NCBI RefSeq assembly: GCF_014203715.1
Contig: NZ_JACHJP010000008.1
Location: 248,001 to 312,000 of the forward strand
Direction: 5' to 3'
Source of the DNA: Streptosporangium saharense
GTDB taxonomy: Bacteria > Actinomycetota > Actinomycetes > Streptosporangiales > Streptosporangiaceae
DNA length: 64,000 bases
Part shown: positions 28,451-38,875 of the stretch, piece by piece
Layout of the letters: each line of letters opens with the position of its first letter
Numbering within the stretch: the first letter of the stretch is position 1
The notes under the pieces: generated by a model
The model's input: only the letters and a program-made list of their open reading frames with translations
Database searches by the model: none
Told to the model about the DNA's origin: nothing
Made by a program: the position numbers and the translations under genes

Positions 28451-30121
28451 ATGATCAACGTGGACAGTGCAGGAACGACGGCGTACGAGCGCTGGCGGGA
28501 ACTGGCCCTGGGGGTGCTCGCCAAATCAGGGCTGCCGCAGGAGGCGCTCACCACCACGACCTACGACGGCGTCCCCGTCGCGCCGCTCTACTGGGAGGCG
28601 GGTCCGTGGGCGCTCACCCCGCAGGGGCGGGCCGGGGAGTGGGACGTCAGGCAGCGGCACGCCGGTCCCGACCCGGCCGCCGCCCGCGAGGCGGTCCTCG
28701 CCGACCTGGAGAACGGCGCGACGTCACTGTGGCTGGTCACGTCCGGGTCGGCCGGGATCACCCCGGCCGACCTGCCCCGGGTCCTGGACGGCGTGCTGCT
28801 CGACCTGGCCCCCGTCGTGCTCAAAGGGCCGGGCGCGGAGGTCCTGCTGGGGCTGCTGCCCGGCGAGACCCCCGGCGGCACCCTCGGCCTCGACCCGGGT
28901 GACCCGCTGGTACCGCGCGTGGCGAGGGAGTTCCGTGGGCTGCGTTCCGTCGTGATCGACGCGCTGCCCGCGCACGACGCGGGCGGCAGCGAGGGTGAGG
29001 AACTCGGCTGCTCGATCGCCGAGGGGGTGGCCGCGCTGCGCACCCTGACGGCGGCGGGACTGAGCGCGCAGGAGGCGTACGGCCAGCTTGAGTTCCGCTA
29101 CGCGGCGGACACCGACCAGTTCCTCACCGTCGCCAAGCTCCGCGCCGCGAGAAGGCTCTGGGCGCGGGTCGGCGAACTCGTCGGCGCGGAAGGACCGCAG
29201 CTCCAGCACGCGGTGACGTCGTCGGCGATGATGACCGCCCGCGACCCGTGGGTGAACATCCTGCGCACGACGGTCGCGTGCTTCGCGGCCGGTGTCGCCG
29301 GGGCCGACGCGGTCACGGTGCAGCCGTTCGACGCCGTTCTCGGCGCGCCGAGCGCCCTGGCCAGGAGGCTCGCCAGGAACACCCAGACGATCGTCATGGC
29401 GGAGGCGCACGCGGCCAGGGTCGCCGACCCCGCGGCCGGGTCGTGGTACGTCGAGGAACTCACCGCCGAACTCGCCACCCGGGCCTGGGCCTGGTTCCAG
29501 GAGATCGAACGGGCGGGCGGCCACGCCACGGCGGCGGAGAAGCTGATCCCCGAACGCCTTGCCGAGACCAGGGCCGCCAGGCTGGCCGACCTGGCGCACC
29601 GGCGCCGCCCGATCACCGGCGTGTCGGAGTTCCCGAACCTGGAGGAGGTCCCGCCCACACCCGGCGGGCCGGGGCCGGGACTCGCCTCCCTGGGGTTCCG
29701 GCGTGCCGAGCCGTACGAGGAACTGCGTGACCTGGCCGACGCGGCCGTCGCGCGGACCGGGGTCCGCCCCGCCGTCTTCCTGGCCGCGCTCGGCTCCCCG
29801 GCCCGGCACGCCGCCCGGGTCGGTTTCGCCACCGGCCTGTTCCAGGCGGGCGGGTTCGCCACCCCCACCGCGACCGGCGCCCCCGCGGAACTGGCCGCCG
29901 CGTTCACGGCCTCGGGCGCGCGGGCGGCCTGCCTGTGCGGCGACGAGCGTGACTACGCCGGTACGGCGGAGCGGACGGTCGTGGCGCTGCGCGCGGCCGG
30001 TGCGACCACGGTGATGCTCGCCGGGAGGGCCGACATTCCCGGCATCGACCGCACGATCTTCACGGGCTGCGACGCGCTCGGCGTCCTCCAGGACCTGCAC
30101 GGCAACGGAGCCACCCCATGA
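28451..30121 (+). CDS. mutA: Methylmalonyl-CoA mutase small (beta) subunit
   Basis: 556 aa. Partner of the catalytic large subunit in the adenosylcobalamin enzyme that interconverts succinyl-CoA and methylmalonyl-CoA. It has the mutase barrel fold ([26 protein letters not shown], then [27 protein letters not shown]) but lacks the DxHxxG cobalamin-binding motif in its C-terminal domain, as expected for the structural subunit. Its stop overlaps the ATG of mutB by 4 bp (ATGA), so translation is coupled. In this cluster it likely feeds methylmalonyl-CoA to the PKS AT domains. Confidence 0.95.
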   Translation: MINVDSAGTTAYERWRELALGVLAKSGLPQEALTTTTYDGVPVAPLYWEAGPWALTPQGRAGEWDVRQRHAGPDPAAAREAVLADLENGATSLWLVTSGSAGITPADLPRVLDGVLLDLAPVVLKGPGAEVLLGLLPGETPGGTLGLDPGDPLVPRVAREFRGLRSVVIDALPAHDAGGSEGEELGCSIAEGVAALRTLTAAGLSAQEAYGQLEFRYAADTDQFLTVAKLRAARRLWARVGELVGAEGPQLQHAVTSSAMMTARDPWVNILRTTVACFAAGVAGADAVTVQPFDAVLGAPSALARRLARNTQTIVMAEAHAARVADPAAGSWYVEELTAELATRAWAWFQEIERAGGHATAAEKLIPERLAETRAARLADLAHRRRPITGVSEFPNLEEVPPTPGGPGPGLASLGFRRAEPYEELRDLADAAVARTGVRPAVFLAALGSPARHAARVGFATGLFQAGGFATPTATGAPAELAAAFTASGARAACLCGDERDYAGTAERTVVALRAAGATTVMLAGRADIPGIDRTIFTGCDALGVLQDLHGNGATP

Positions 30122-32232
30122 TCCCCAACTTCTCCGACCTCCCGCTCGACGGTGATCTCGCGGTACGGCTTCCGCCCGGCGACGGGCAGGGCTGGACGAC
30201 GCCGGAGGGGATCACCGTGCGGACCCGCTACACGGCGGCGGACACGGCCGGATGCGCGTCGCCGGGGTTCCCCGGGCTCGCGCCGTTCACCCGGGGCCCC
30301 TACCCGCTGATGTATACGACGCGGCCGTGGACGATCAGGCAGTACGCCGGGTTCTCCACCGCCGAGGAGTCCAACGCCTTCTACCGCCGCAACCTCGCGG
30401 CCGGGCAGAAGGGGTTGTCGGTCGCCTTCGACCTGGCCACCCACCGTGGCTACGACTCCGACCATCCTCGGGTCGCCGGGGACGTCGGGATGGCCGGGGT
30501 GGCGATCGACTCGATCTACGACATGCGGCAGCTCTTCGACGGTATCCCGCTGGACCGGATGAGTGTGTCGATGACCATGAACGGTGCCGTGCTTCCGGTG
30601 CTGGCGCTCTACATCGTGGCGGCCGAGGAGCAGGGGGTGGCGCCCGAGCAACTGGCCGGGACCATCCAGAACGACATCCTCAAGGAGTTCATGGTCCGTA
30701 ACACCTACATCTACCCGCCCGGTCCTTCAATGCGGATCATCTCCGACATCTTCTCCTACACCAGCGAGCGGATGCCGAAGTTCAACTCCATCTCGATCTC
30801 CGGGTACCACATCCAGGAGGCCGGGGCCACGTGCGATCTGGAGCTGGCCTACACCCTGGCCGACGGCGTGGAGTACCTGCGCGCCGGGGTGGCGGCCGGG
30901 CTTGACATCGACCGCTTCGCCCCACGTCTGTCGTTCTTCTGGTGCATCGGCATGAACTTCTTCATGGAGATCGCCAAACTCCGGGCCGCCCGGCTGCTCT
31001 GGGCCGAGATCGTGGCCGGGTTCGGCGCCAAGAACCCCAAGTCGCTGTCGCTGCGCACGCATTCGCAGACGTCCGGCTGGTCGCTGACCGCGCAGGACGT
31101 CTTCAACAACGTGGTGCGCACCTGTGTCGAGGCGATGGCCGCGACCCAGGGCCACACCCAGTCGCTGCACACCAACGCCCTGGACGAGGCGCTGGCCCTG
31201 CCCGGTGACTTCTCCGCCAGGATCGCCCGCAACACCCAGCTCCTGCTCCAGCACGAGTCGGGCACCTGCCGGGTGATCGACCCGTGGGGCGGCTCCTACT
31301 ACGTCGAACGCCTCACCCATGAACTGGCCGCCAAAGCCCGCGACCACCTCCGGGAGGTCGAAGCCGTCGGCGGCATGGCGAAAGCCATCGACCAGGGGTT
31401 GCCGAAGCTGCGCATCGAGGAGGCCGCGGCCCGCACCCAGGCCCGCATCGACTCCGGGCGCCAGCCGGTGATCGGCGTCAACAAGTACCGTCCCGACGCC
31501 GAGGAGCCCATCGAGGTCCTCAAGGTCGACAACAGCGCGGTGCGCGACCGGCAGCTCGACAAGCTCCGCAGACTGCGCCAGGAACGCGACGGCGGCGCGG
31601 TCGCCGCCCGCCTGGCCGCGCTGACCGAGGGAGCGGCGGGTACGGCGAACCTGCTGGCGCTCACGGTCGAGGCCGTCAAGGTAGGGGCGACCGTGGGTGA
31701 GGTCTCCGAGGCGTTGGAGAAGGTCTTCGGCAGGCACGCGGCGCGGGTCCAGACGATCTCCGGTGTCTACCGGCAGGAGGTGGGTTCCGGCGTGGAGGAG
31801 GTCCGTACGGCCTGCGCCGAGTTCGAGCGGTCGGAGGGCCGCAGGCCCCGCATCCTGGTCGCCAAGATGGGGCAGGACGGCCACGACCGGGGGCAGAAGG
31901 TGATCGCGACGGCCTTCGCCGACCTCGGGTTCGACGTGGACGTCGGCCCGCTGTTCCAGACGCCCGAGGAGGTCGCCCGCCAGGCCGTCGAGGCGGACGT
32001 GCACGTGGTGGGGGTTTCCTCGCTGGCGGCGGGGCATCTGACGCTGGTGCCCGCGCTGCGGAAGGCGCTGGCGGAACTCGGCGCGGAGGACATCATGATC
32101 GTCGTCGGGGGAGTGATCCCGCCCGGCGACGTCGCCGAGCTGCGCGCGGCCGGTGCCGCCGCGGTCTTCCCGCCGGGCACGGTGGTCACCGAGGCCGCGC
32201 TCGCCCTGCTGGCCAGGCTCGACGGGAACTGA
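30118..32232 (+). CDS. mutB: Methylmalonyl-CoA mutase large (alpha) subunit
   Basis: 704 aa, catalytic subunit of adenosylcobalamin-dependent methylmalonyl-CoA mutase. N-terminal barrel with [20 protein letters not shown] carrying substrate-binding residues. C-terminal cobalamin domain with [10 protein letters not shown]; His589 is the predicted lower cobalt ligand. It follows mutA with a 4-bp overlap and is followed by the epimerase, so the set can turn succinyl-CoA into (2R)- and then (2S)-methylmalonyl-CoA, the isomer used by type I PKS AT domains. Confidence 0.97.
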   Translation: MIPNFSDLPLDGDLAVRLPPGDGQGWTTPEGITVRTRYTAADTAGCASPGFPGLAPFTRGPYPLMYTTRPWTIRQYAGFSTAEESNAFYRRNLAAGQKGLSVAFDLATHRGYDSDHPRVAGDVGMAGVAIDSIYDMRQLFDGIPLDRMSVSMTMNGAVLPVLALYIVAAEEQGVAPEQLAGTIQNDILKEFMVRNTYIYPPGPSMRIISDIFSYTSERMPKFNSISISGYHIQEAGATCDLELAYTLADGVEYLRAGVAAGLDIDRFAPRLSFFWCIGMNFFMEIAKLRAARLLWAEIVAGFGAKNPKSLSLRTHSQTSGWSLTAQDVFNNVVRTCVEAMAATQGHTQSLHTNALDEALALPGDFSARIARNTQLLLQHESGTCRVIDPWGGSYYVERLTHELAAKARDHLREVEAVGGMAKAIDQGLPKLRIEEAAARTQARIDSGRQPVIGVNKYRPDAEEPIEVLKVDNSAVRDRQLDKLRRLRQERDGGAVAARLAALTEGAAGTANLLALTVEAVKVGATVGEVSEALEKVFGRHAARVQTISGVYRQEVGSGVEEVRTACAEFERSEGRRPRILVAKMGQDGHDRGQKVIATAFADLGFDVDVGPLFQTPEEVARQAVEADVHVVGVSSLAAGHLTLVPALRKALAELGAEDIMIVVGGVIPPGDVAELRAAGAAAVFPPGTVVTEAALALLARLDGN

Positions 32233-32265
32233 CCCTTGTGCGGGAACCCAGAGGAGGTGGGACGC

Positions 32266-32718
32266 GTGTTCGTACGAATCGATCATGTCGGCATCGCCGT
32301 ACACGACCTGGAAGAGAAGATCGAGTTCTTCACGAAGACCTTCGGGCTGACGGTCGTCGCGCGCGAGGTCAACGAGGAGCAGGGCGTCAAGGAGGCGATG
32401 CTGCGCGTTCGCGACGGCAACTACATCCAGTTGCTGGAACCGCTGACCCCCGACTCGCCCGTGGGTAAGTTCCTGGCCAGGCGGGGCGAGGGGGTGCACC
32501 ACGTGGCGTTCGGAGTCCCGGACGTCGCCGAGGCGATGCGGGTGATCGACGCCAGGGGAGTCCGGCTGCTCGACGAGCGGCCCCGGCACGGTTCGATGGG
32601 GTCGTCGATCGCGTTCCTGCATCCCAAGGACGTCACCGGCGTGCTGACGGAGCTCGTGCAGAGCGATCATCCGAGTCGGCCTTTGTTTCATGGAAACAAC
32701 GATTCTCCGGAGGGATAG
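32266..32718 (+). CDS. mce: Methylmalonyl-CoA epimerase
   Basis: 150 aa from GTG 32266, preferred over TTG 32236 because AGGAGG lies 8 nt upstream and the family begins at the IDHVGIAV strand. Vicinal-oxygen-chelate fold: RIDHVGIAVHDLE near the N-terminus, LLEPL and GVHHVAFGVPD in the second half, and Glu in the C-terminal strand region supply typical metal ligands. It links mutase output to the (2S) isomer. Positioned 33 nt after mutB, probably in the same transcript. Confidence 0.93.
   Translation: MFVRIDHVGIAVHDLEEKIEFFTKTFGLTVVAREVNEEQGVKEAMLRVRDGNYIQLLEPLTPDSPVGKFLARRGEGVHHVAFGVPDVAEAMRVIDARGVRLLDERPRHGSMGSSIAFLHPKDVTGVLTELVQSDHPSRPLFHGNNDSPEG
32683..32699. promoter_or_regulatory. 17-bp AT-rich inverted repeat before the carboxylase gene
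   Basis: TTGTTTC-ATG-GAAACAA, a perfect inverted repeat with a 3-nt centre, lies in the last codons of the epimerase gene, about 165 bp before the carboxylase start. Such an AT-rich palindrome is unusual in this sequence and resembles a repressor operator. The cognate regulator is not identifiable here. Confidence 0.35.
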
Positions 32719-32863
32719 TGGCTTTTCATCGGTTTCTTTCTCCCGGGTCCGCCGTACGATCGGATGCGCTGTTCATCGCATGACAGTCAGTGTCCGCACT
32801 GCGGGGTGGAATGTGGGCACGGGGTGTAATTCCCTCTGGTGCAGGAGATGAGAGGTCGGTCGA

Positions 32864-35800
32864 GTGTTCCGCCGTATTGTGATCGTCAACCGTGGAGAGG
32901 CCGCGATGCGGCTCATCCACGCAGCCCGGGAACTGGCCGCGGAGACAGGGAGCACGATCGAGACGGTCGCCCTGCATACCGACGTGGACCAGTCCGCGAT
33001 GTTCGTCCGTGAGGCCGACATCGCCTACAACCTGGGTCCTGCGGCGGCTCGGCCGTACCTCGACCTGAAGGTGCTCAGGCGCGCACTGGTGGAGACCGGG
33101 GCGGACGCCGCCTGGGTCGGCTGGGGGTTCGTCGCCGAGGACCCGGCGTTCGCTGAGCTCTGCCAGGACATCGGGGTCACCTTCGTCGGCCCGAGCGCCG
33201 AGGCCATGCGCAAGCTCGGCGACAAGATCGGCGCGAAGCTGATCGCGGAGGAGGCCGGGGTCCCTGTCGCGCCGTGGAGCCGGGGGGCCGTGGAGTCCCT
33301 GGACGCCGCCCTCGCCGCCGCGGCCGAGGTCGGCTACCCGCTGATGCTGAAGGCCACCGCGGGTGGCGGCGGGCGGGGCATCCGGGTGATCACCAACGAC
33401 GCCGAGCTGGCCGACGCCTACGAGCGCACCAGCCAGGAGGCCGCGCGGGCGTTCGGCAGCGGCGTCCTGTTCCTTGAGCGCCTGATCACCGGCGCTCGGC
33501 ACGTCGAGGTCCAGGTGATCGCCGACGGCCAGGGCACCGCGTGGGCGCTCGGCGTCCGTGACTGCTCGGTGCAGCGGCGCAACCAGAAGATCATCGAGGA
33601 GTCGGCCTCCCCGGTGCTCAGCGCCGAGCAGAGCGCCGAGCTCAAGGCCTCCGCGGAACGGCTGGCCGTCGCGGTCGGCTACTGCGGCGCCGCGACCGTC
33701 GAGTTCCTGTACCACCCCGGCGAGAGGATCTTCGCCTTCCTTGAGGTCAACACCCGCCTCCAGGTCGAGCACCCGATCACCGAGTCCACCACCGGGTTCG
33801 ACCTCGTCAAGGCCCAGTTGTGGGTGGCGGCCGGGAACCGGCTGGTGGGGGAGCCGCCGGTGGAGCGCGGGCACGCCGTCGAGGCCCGGCTCAACGCCGA
33901 GGACCCCGACCGGGACTTCGCGCCCTCCCCGGGCCGCATCGCACGCCTGAACCTGCCCGCGGGACCCGGCATCCGGGTGGACACCGGGGTCGGCGAGGGC
34001 GACACCATCCCCGCCGACTTCGACTCGATGATCGCGAAGATCATCGCCCACGGCCGTGACCGTGGTGAGGCCCTCGGCCGGTTGCGCCGGGCCATGGCCG
34101 AGACCACGGTGATCATCGACGGCGGCACGACCAACAAGAGCTTCGTGCTCGACCTTCTCGACCAGCCGGAGGTCATCGACGCCAGCGCCGACACCGCCTG
34201 GATCGACCGGGTCCGCGGCGAGGGACGGCTCGTGTCCCACCGGCACTCCGCCGTCGCCGTGGCCGCCGCCGCCATTGCGGTGTACGAGGATGAGGAGCAC
34301 GTCGAGCAGCGGCGCCTGCTGTCCACGGCCTTCGGCGGCCGTCCCCAGGTGCAGCACGAGAGCGGCCGACGGCTGAAGCTCAAGTTGCGTGGCGTCGGCT
34401 ACCAGGTGCGGGTCGCCAGGGTCGGCGCCCACCGGTTCCAGATCGTCATCGAGACGGGCGAGGACGTCCGTACCGTCAACGTCGAGCTGAACCGCATCGA
34501 CCGGCACACCGGGCAGATCGTGGTCAACGGCGCCAAGTATCGCCTGGTCACCGGCACCCACGGCGCCGTGCACCTGGTGGAGGTCGACGGCGTCACCCAC
34601 CGGGTCAGCCGTGACGAGGGCGGCGTGCTCCGCTCACCCGCCCCCGCGCTGGTCGTCGCCACCCTGGTCGAGGTCGGCGCCGAGGTCGAGGCCGGGGCTC
34701 CGGTGCTGGTCCTGGAGAGCATGAAGATGGAGACGGTGCTGCGCGCGCCGTTCCGGGCCCGGCTCAAGGAGTGCATGGTCACCCTGGGCAGCCAGGTGGA
34801 CACCGGAGCCCCGCTGCTGCGGCTCGACCCCCTCGCCGACACCGAGGACACCGAGACCGTCGAACGGGTGGAGCTCGACCTGCCCGCCGCGCCGAAGGAG
34901 ACCCCGGCCCGCGACCGTGTACGGCGTGGCCTTGAGGACCTGCGCAGCCTGCTGCTCGGCTTCGACGTGGACCCGCACAACGAGGGCCGGGTGCTGGAGG
35001 ACTACCTCGCCGCCCGGCAGGCCGTGGTCGAGGACGGCCACAGCCCCCTCGAAGCGGAACTGCGCCTGCTGACCGTGTTCACCGACCTCGCCGAGCTGAG
35101 CCGTAACCGCCCACCCGGCGAGGAGGTCGGCGGCGAGAGCCACGTGCACAGCGCCCGCGAGTACTTCCACACCTACCTGCAGAGCCTCGACGTGGAACGC
35201 GCCGGGCTGCCGACGACGTTCCAGGACAAGCTGGCCAGGGTGCTCGGCCACTACGGCGTCACCGACCTGGAGCGCACCCCGGAGCTGGAAGCCGCGGTTT
35301 TCCGGATCTTCCTGGCCCAGCAGCGGACGTCGACAGACGCCGACGTCATCGCCTCCCTGCTGCAGGTCTGGCTGCGCGAGTCGCCGCCCGCCGAGGCGCT
35401 GCGCGAGCCCGTCGGTCTCGCCCTGGAACGCCTGCTGTCCGCGACCCAGGTCCGCTTCCCCGTGGTGTCCGACCTGGCGCGTGGCGTGGTGTTCGCCTGG
35501 CTCGGCCTGCCGCTGCTGCGCCGTAACCGGGCCCGCGTCTACGCCGACGTCCGCAAGCACCTGCGCTACCTGGACGCGAACCCGGACGCCCCCGACCGCG
35601 CCGAGCGGGTCGCCGAGATGGTGCGGGTCACCGAACCCCTGGTCCGGCTGCTCAGCCAGCGCCTCGCGCACAAGGACCTCGACAACACGACCATGCTGGA
35701 GGTGCTGACCCGGCGCTACTACGGCAACAAGCGCCTCGTCGGCATCCGCACCGGCAGGCACGCCGACTGCGCCTTCGTGTTCGCCGAGTGCACCGACTTC

Positions 35801-38314
35801 ACCGTGGTGTCCACCGCCGTCGGCTTCCACGCGCTTGGCGACGCGCTGCGCGGCCTGGCCGAGCTGGCGACCGGTGAGGAGCCCCTGGACTCCGACATCT
35901 ACCTGGTCTGGGAGGACCAGCCGGAGGACTTCGCCGACGTGGCCGCAGAACTGGGCAAGGTCGTCGGCGCGCACCCGCTGCCCCCGCAGGTCCGCAGGCT
36001 CACCCTGACCGTCGCCGGTCGCGGCGGCGCGGCCATGCACCACCACGTCACCTTCCGCCCCTCCGACACCGGGATGGTGGAGGACCGGCTGATCCGCGGC
36101 CTGCACCCGTACATCGCCCAGCGGATGCAGATGGAACGGCTGCGCAAGTTCGACCTCACCCGCCTGCCCTCCTCCGACGAGGACGTCTACCTGTTCCGCT
36201 GCGTGGCGAAGGAGAACCCCTCCGACGACCGTCTGGTGGCGTTCACGCAGGTCAGGAACCTCGTGGAGCTGCGTGAGCACGACGGTCGCCTGGCCGCCCT
36301 GCCCACCGCCGAGGACGCGCTGGCCGCCTGCCTGGACTCCATCCGCCGCGTCAGGGCCCAGCGGTCCTCGGCGCCCCGCTTCCTCACCAACCGCGTCGTG
36401 ATCTACGTCTGGCCCCCCAGCGACATCACCCGCGCCGAGCTGGAACTGCTCGCCAAGCGGGTGCTGCCGACCACCATAGGCGCCGGGCTGGAGGAGATCC
36501 TGATCATCGCGCGGCAGCGCGACCACGGCACCGGTGAGCTCAAGAAGATCGCCGTGCGCGTCTCCTTCAGCCTCACCGGCGGCACGGAGCTGCTCATCGG
36601 CGAGCCGTCGGACGAGCCGGTCGAGCCGGTCGACGACTACCGGCAGAAGGTGCTGCGCGCGAGCAGCCGCAACACGGTCTACCCCTACGAGCTGACCGGC
36701 CTGCTCGGCGACTTCGTCGAGTACGACCTCGACGGCGACGCGCTGGTGCCGGTCGAACGGCAGAAGGGACGCAACACCGCGGCGATCGTCGCGGGCGTGG
36801 TCACCACGCCGACCACGCGGCACCCGCAGGGCGTCACCAGGGTCGTGCTGCTCGGAGACTCGACGAAGTCGCTCGGCGCGCTGTCCGAGCCGGAGTGCCG
36901 CCGGGTGATCGCCGCCCTGGATCTGGCCGAACGGCTGCGGGTGCCGCTGGAGTGGTACGCGCTGTCCGCCGGGGCCAGGATCTCCATGGAGTCCGGCACG
37001 GAGAACATGGACTGGGTGGCCGCCGCGCTCAAGCGGATCGTCGAGTTCACCCAGGACGGCGGCGAGATCAACGTCGTGGTCGCGGGCATCAACGTCGGCG
37101 CGCAGCCGTACTGGAACGCCGAGGCCACCATGCTGATGCACACCAAGGGCATCCTGGTGATGACGCCTGATTCGGCGATGGTGCTCACCGGCAAGCAGTC
37201 GCTCGACTTCTCCGGTGGCGTGTCGGCGGAGGACAACTTCGGCATCGGCGGCTACGACCGGGTGATGGGCCCGAACGGGCAGGCGCACTACTGGGCGCCG
37301 AACCTCACGGCCGCCAGGAACCTGCTGATGTCGCACTACGACCACACCTACGTCGCGCCCGGCGAGGACGCGCCGAGGCGGGCCAGGACGACCGACCCCG
37401 TTGACCGGGACATCTCGGACTTCCCGCACACCCTGGACGGCAGCGACTTCACCCGGGTGGGGGAGATCTTCTCCGCCGAGGCCAACCCGGACCGCAAGAA
37501 GCCGTTCGACATCCGGACCGTGATGCGGGCGCTGTCCGACCAGGACCACCCGGTGCTCGAACGCTGGGCGGGCATGGCCGACGCGGAGACCGCGGTGGTG
37601 CAGGACGCGCACGTCGGCGGCATCCCGGTCTGCCTGCTGGGCATCGAGTCCCGCTCCGTGCCCAGGCGCGGCTTCCCGCCCACCGACGGCCCCGACACCT
37701 ACACCGCGGGCACGCTGTTCCCGCAGTCGTCGAAGAAGGCCGCGCGGGCGATCAACGCGGCCAGCGGCAACCGGCCCCTGGTGGTGCTGGCGAACCTGTC
37801 GGGCTTCGACGGCTCCCCGGAGTCGATGCGGAAGCTGCAGTTGGAGTACGGCGCGGAGATCGGCCGGGCGATCGTGAACTTCCGTGGGCCGATCGTGTTC
37901 TGCGTCATCTCGCGCTACCACGGCGGCGCGTTCGTGGTGTTCTCCAAGGCGCTGAACCCCGGCATGACCGTGCTGGCCCTGGAGGGCTCCTTCGCCTCGG
38001 TGCTCGGTGGCGCCCCCGCCGCCGCGGTGGTGTTCTCCGGCGAGGTCGCGGCCAGGACCGCGGCCGACCCACGGGTGCGTGACCTGGAGGCCCGGGTCGC
38101 GGCCGCCGTCGGCGGTGACCGGGCCGCGCTGAGCGCCGAACTCGACCAGCTCCGCGCCACGGTCAGGTCGGAGAAGCTCGGCGAGGTGGCCGGGGAGTTC
38201 GACCGGGTGCACAACATCGAACGCGCGGTCGAGGTCGGCTCGGTGGACGCGGTGATCCGCGCCGCCGAACTCCGCCCCCGAATCATCGAGGCCATCGAAG
38301 CCCGCCTCAGATAA
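32864..38314 (+). CDS. Single-chain acetyl/propionyl-CoA carboxylase (BC-BCCP-central-CT)
   Basis: 1816 aa, starting GTG 32864 (RIVIVNRGEAAMR). Biotin carboxylase about 1-480 with the ATP-grasp glycine loop (KATAGGGGRGIR) and FLEVNTRLQVEHPITE. Biotin carrier about 585-655 with ESMKMET, biotinyl Lys621. A long central region about 680-1280 has no obvious catalytic motif. Carboxyltransferase about 1300-1780 includes GARISMESG, VMGPNGQAHYWAPN, LANLSGFDGSPESMRK and VISRYHGGAFVVFSK. The order and the central domain match the eukaryotic acetyl-CoA carboxylase layout, unlike the usual separate AccA/AccB/PccB subunits of actinomycetes. It makes malonyl-CoA or methylmalonyl-CoA; which one cannot be read reliably. 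It sits after the mutase genes and plausibly supplies extender units. Confidence 0.92.
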   Translation: MFRRIVIVNRGEAAMRLIHAARELAAETGSTIETVALHTDVDQSAMFVREADIAYNLGPAAARPYLDLKVLRRALVETGADAAWVGWGFVAEDPAFAELCQDIGVTFVGPSAEAMRKLGDKIGAKLIAEEAGVPVAPWSRGAVESLDAALAAAAEVGYPLMLKATAGGGGRGIRVITNDAELADAYERTSQEAARAFGSGVLFLERLITGARHVEVQVIADGQGTAWALGVRDCSVQRRNQKIIEESASPVLSAEQSAELKASAERLAVAVGYCGAATVEFLYHPGERIFAFLEVNTRLQVEHPITESTTGFDLVKAQLWVAAGNRLVGEPPVERGHAVEARLNAEDPDRDFAPSPGRIARLNLPAGPGIRVDTGVGEGDTIPADFDSMIAKIIAHGRDRGEALGRLRRAMAETTVIIDGGTTNKSFVLDLLDQPEVIDASADTAWIDRVRGEGRLVSHRHSAVAVAAAAIAVYEDEEHVEQRRLLSTAFGGRPQVQHESGRRLKLKLRGVGYQVRVARVGAHRFQIVIETGEDVRTVNVELNRIDRHTGQIVVNGAKYRLVTGTHGAVHLVEVDGVTHRVSRDEGGVLRSPAPALVVATLVEVGAEVEAGAPVLVLESMKMETVLRAPFRARLKECMVTLGSQVDTGAPLLRLDPLADTEDTETVERVELDLPAAPKETPARDRVRRGLEDLRSLLLGFDVDPHNEGRVLEDYLAARQAVVEDGHSPLEAELRLLTVFTDLAELSRNRPPGEEVGGESHVHSAREYFHTYLQSLDVERAGLPTTFQDKLARVLGHYGVTDLERTPELEAAVFRIFLAQQRTSTDADVIASLLQVWLRESPPAEALREPVGLALERLLSATQVRFPVVSDLARGVVFAWLGLPLLRRNRARVYADVRKHLRYLDANPDAPDRAERVAEMVRVTEPLVRLLSQRLAHKDLDNTTMLEVLTRRYYGNKRLVGIRTGRHADCAFVFAECTDFTVVSTAVGFHALGDALRGLAELATGEEPLDSDIYLVWEDQPEDFADVAAELGKVVGAHPLPPQVRRLTLTVAGRGGAAMHHHVTFRPSDTGMVEDRLIRGLHPYIAQRMQMERLRKFDLTRLPSSDEDVYLFRCVAKENPSDDRLVAFTQVRNLVELREHDGRLAALPTAEDALAACLDSIRRVRAQRSSAPRFLTNRVVIYVWPPSDITRAELELLAKRVLPTTIGAGLEEILIIARQRDHGTGELKKIAVRVSFSLTGGTELLIGEPSDEPVEPVDDYRQKVLRASSRNTVYPYELTGLLGDFVEYDLDGDALVPVERQKGRNTAAIVAGVVTTPTTRHPQGVTRVVLLGDSTKSLGALSEPECRRVIAALDLAERLRVPLEWYALSAGARISMESGTENMDWVAAALKRIVEFTQDGGEINVVVAGINVGAQPYWNAEATMLMHTKGILVMTPDSAMVLTGKQSLDFSGGVSAEDNFGIGGYDRVMGPNGQAHYWAPNLTAARNLLMSHYDHTYVAPGEDAPRRARTTDPVDRDISDFPHTLDGSDFTRVGEIFSAEANPDRKKPFDIRTVMRALSDQDHPVLERWAGMADAETAVVQDAHVGGIPVCLLGIESRSVPRRGFPPTDGPDTYTAGTLFPQSSKKAARAINAASGNRPLVVLANLSGFDGSPESMRKLQLEYGAEIGRAIVNFRGPIVFCVISRYHGGAFVVFSKALNPGMTVLALEGSFASVLGGAPAAAVVFSGEVAARTAADPRVRDLEARVAAAVGGDRAALSAELDQLRATVRSEKLGEVAGEFDRVHNIERAVEVGSVDAVIRAAELRPRIIEAIEARLR

Positions 38315-38320
38315 CCAACC

Positions 38321-38348
38321 GCCGGGCACGGTGTTCACCGTGCCCGGC
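38321..38348. terminator. Hairpin terminator between convergent genes
   Basis: GCCGGGCACGG, loop TGTTCA, CCGTGCCCGGC: a perfect 11-bp stem between the carboxylase stop and the convergent acetyltransferase stop. It can serve both directions; no U-tract, as is common in high-GC actinomycetes. Confidence 0.75.
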
Positions 38349-38356
38349 ACCTACGC

Positions 38357-38875
38357 TCATTCCCCGTTCAGGACCTGGTAGAGAATGTGTTCCTGCCATT
38401 CTCCGGCGATTCTGAGGTACTGCGGGGCGATTCCGTAGGGGATGAATCCGTTGCGTCTCAGGACTCGTTGGGATGCCGTGTTGTGGGCGAGTGTTTCGGC
38501 CTGGAGGCGGTGCAGGCCCAGTTCTGTGAAGGCGATCTCCTTGGTTTCGGACACGGCTTCGGTGGCGATTCCCCGGCCGTTGTGGGACTCGCTGACCCAG
38601 TAACCGACGCTGCCCGACTGGAAGGCGCCCCTGGTGATGCCGCTGATGTCGATCCTGCCGACGAGGGCTCCGGCGCCGTCGAGGATCGCCAGCGGCAGCA
38701 TCGTGCCTTCGGAGTGTGCCCTGAGCGCCTTCTCAAGGAGGTCGCGCTGCGCGGCGACGGTGAAGAAGTCGTCGGTGCGGGCGGGAACCCACGGGGCCAG
38801 GAAATCGCGGTTCTCACGCAGCCGTTCCGCCAGCAACGGCGCGTCGTCCACAGAAACAAGTCGCGTACTGCTCAT
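38357..38875 (-). CDS. GNAT family N-acetyltransferase (RimJ/RimL type)
   Basis: 172 aa from ATG 38875 (MSSTRLVSVDDAPLLAERL), with GGAGG just upstream; the TTG at 38944 would add 23 residues outside the family. It shows the SVGYWVSESHNGRGIATEAV acetyl-CoA pyrophosphate-binding signature and the HRLQAETLAHNTASQRVLRRNGF C-terminal strand-helix, as in ribosomal protein or amino-acid N-acetyltransferases. Substrate unknown. It faces the carboxylase gene and is probably unrelated to the polyketide cluster. Confidence 0.9.
   Translation of the reverse strand: MSSTRLVSVDDAPLLAERLRENRDFLAPWVPARTDDFFTVAAQRDLLEKALRAHSEGTMLPLAILDGAGALVGRIDISGITRGAFQSGSVGYWVSESHNGRGIATEAVSETKEIAFTELGLHRLQAETLAHNTASQRVLRRNGFIPYGIAPQYLRIAGEWQEHILYQVLNGE

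Noticed and set aside
32764-32850. Short ORF with Cys and Trp codons (from about 32780) as a leader peptide for the carboxylase
   Set aside because: No promoter box at leaderless distance, no likeness to the AQCR peptides and no pathway reason for Cys or Trp control.
34634-38350. 1238-aa open frame on the minus strand
   Set aside because: Antisense shadow of the carboxylase gene; low-complexity composition and no family motifs.
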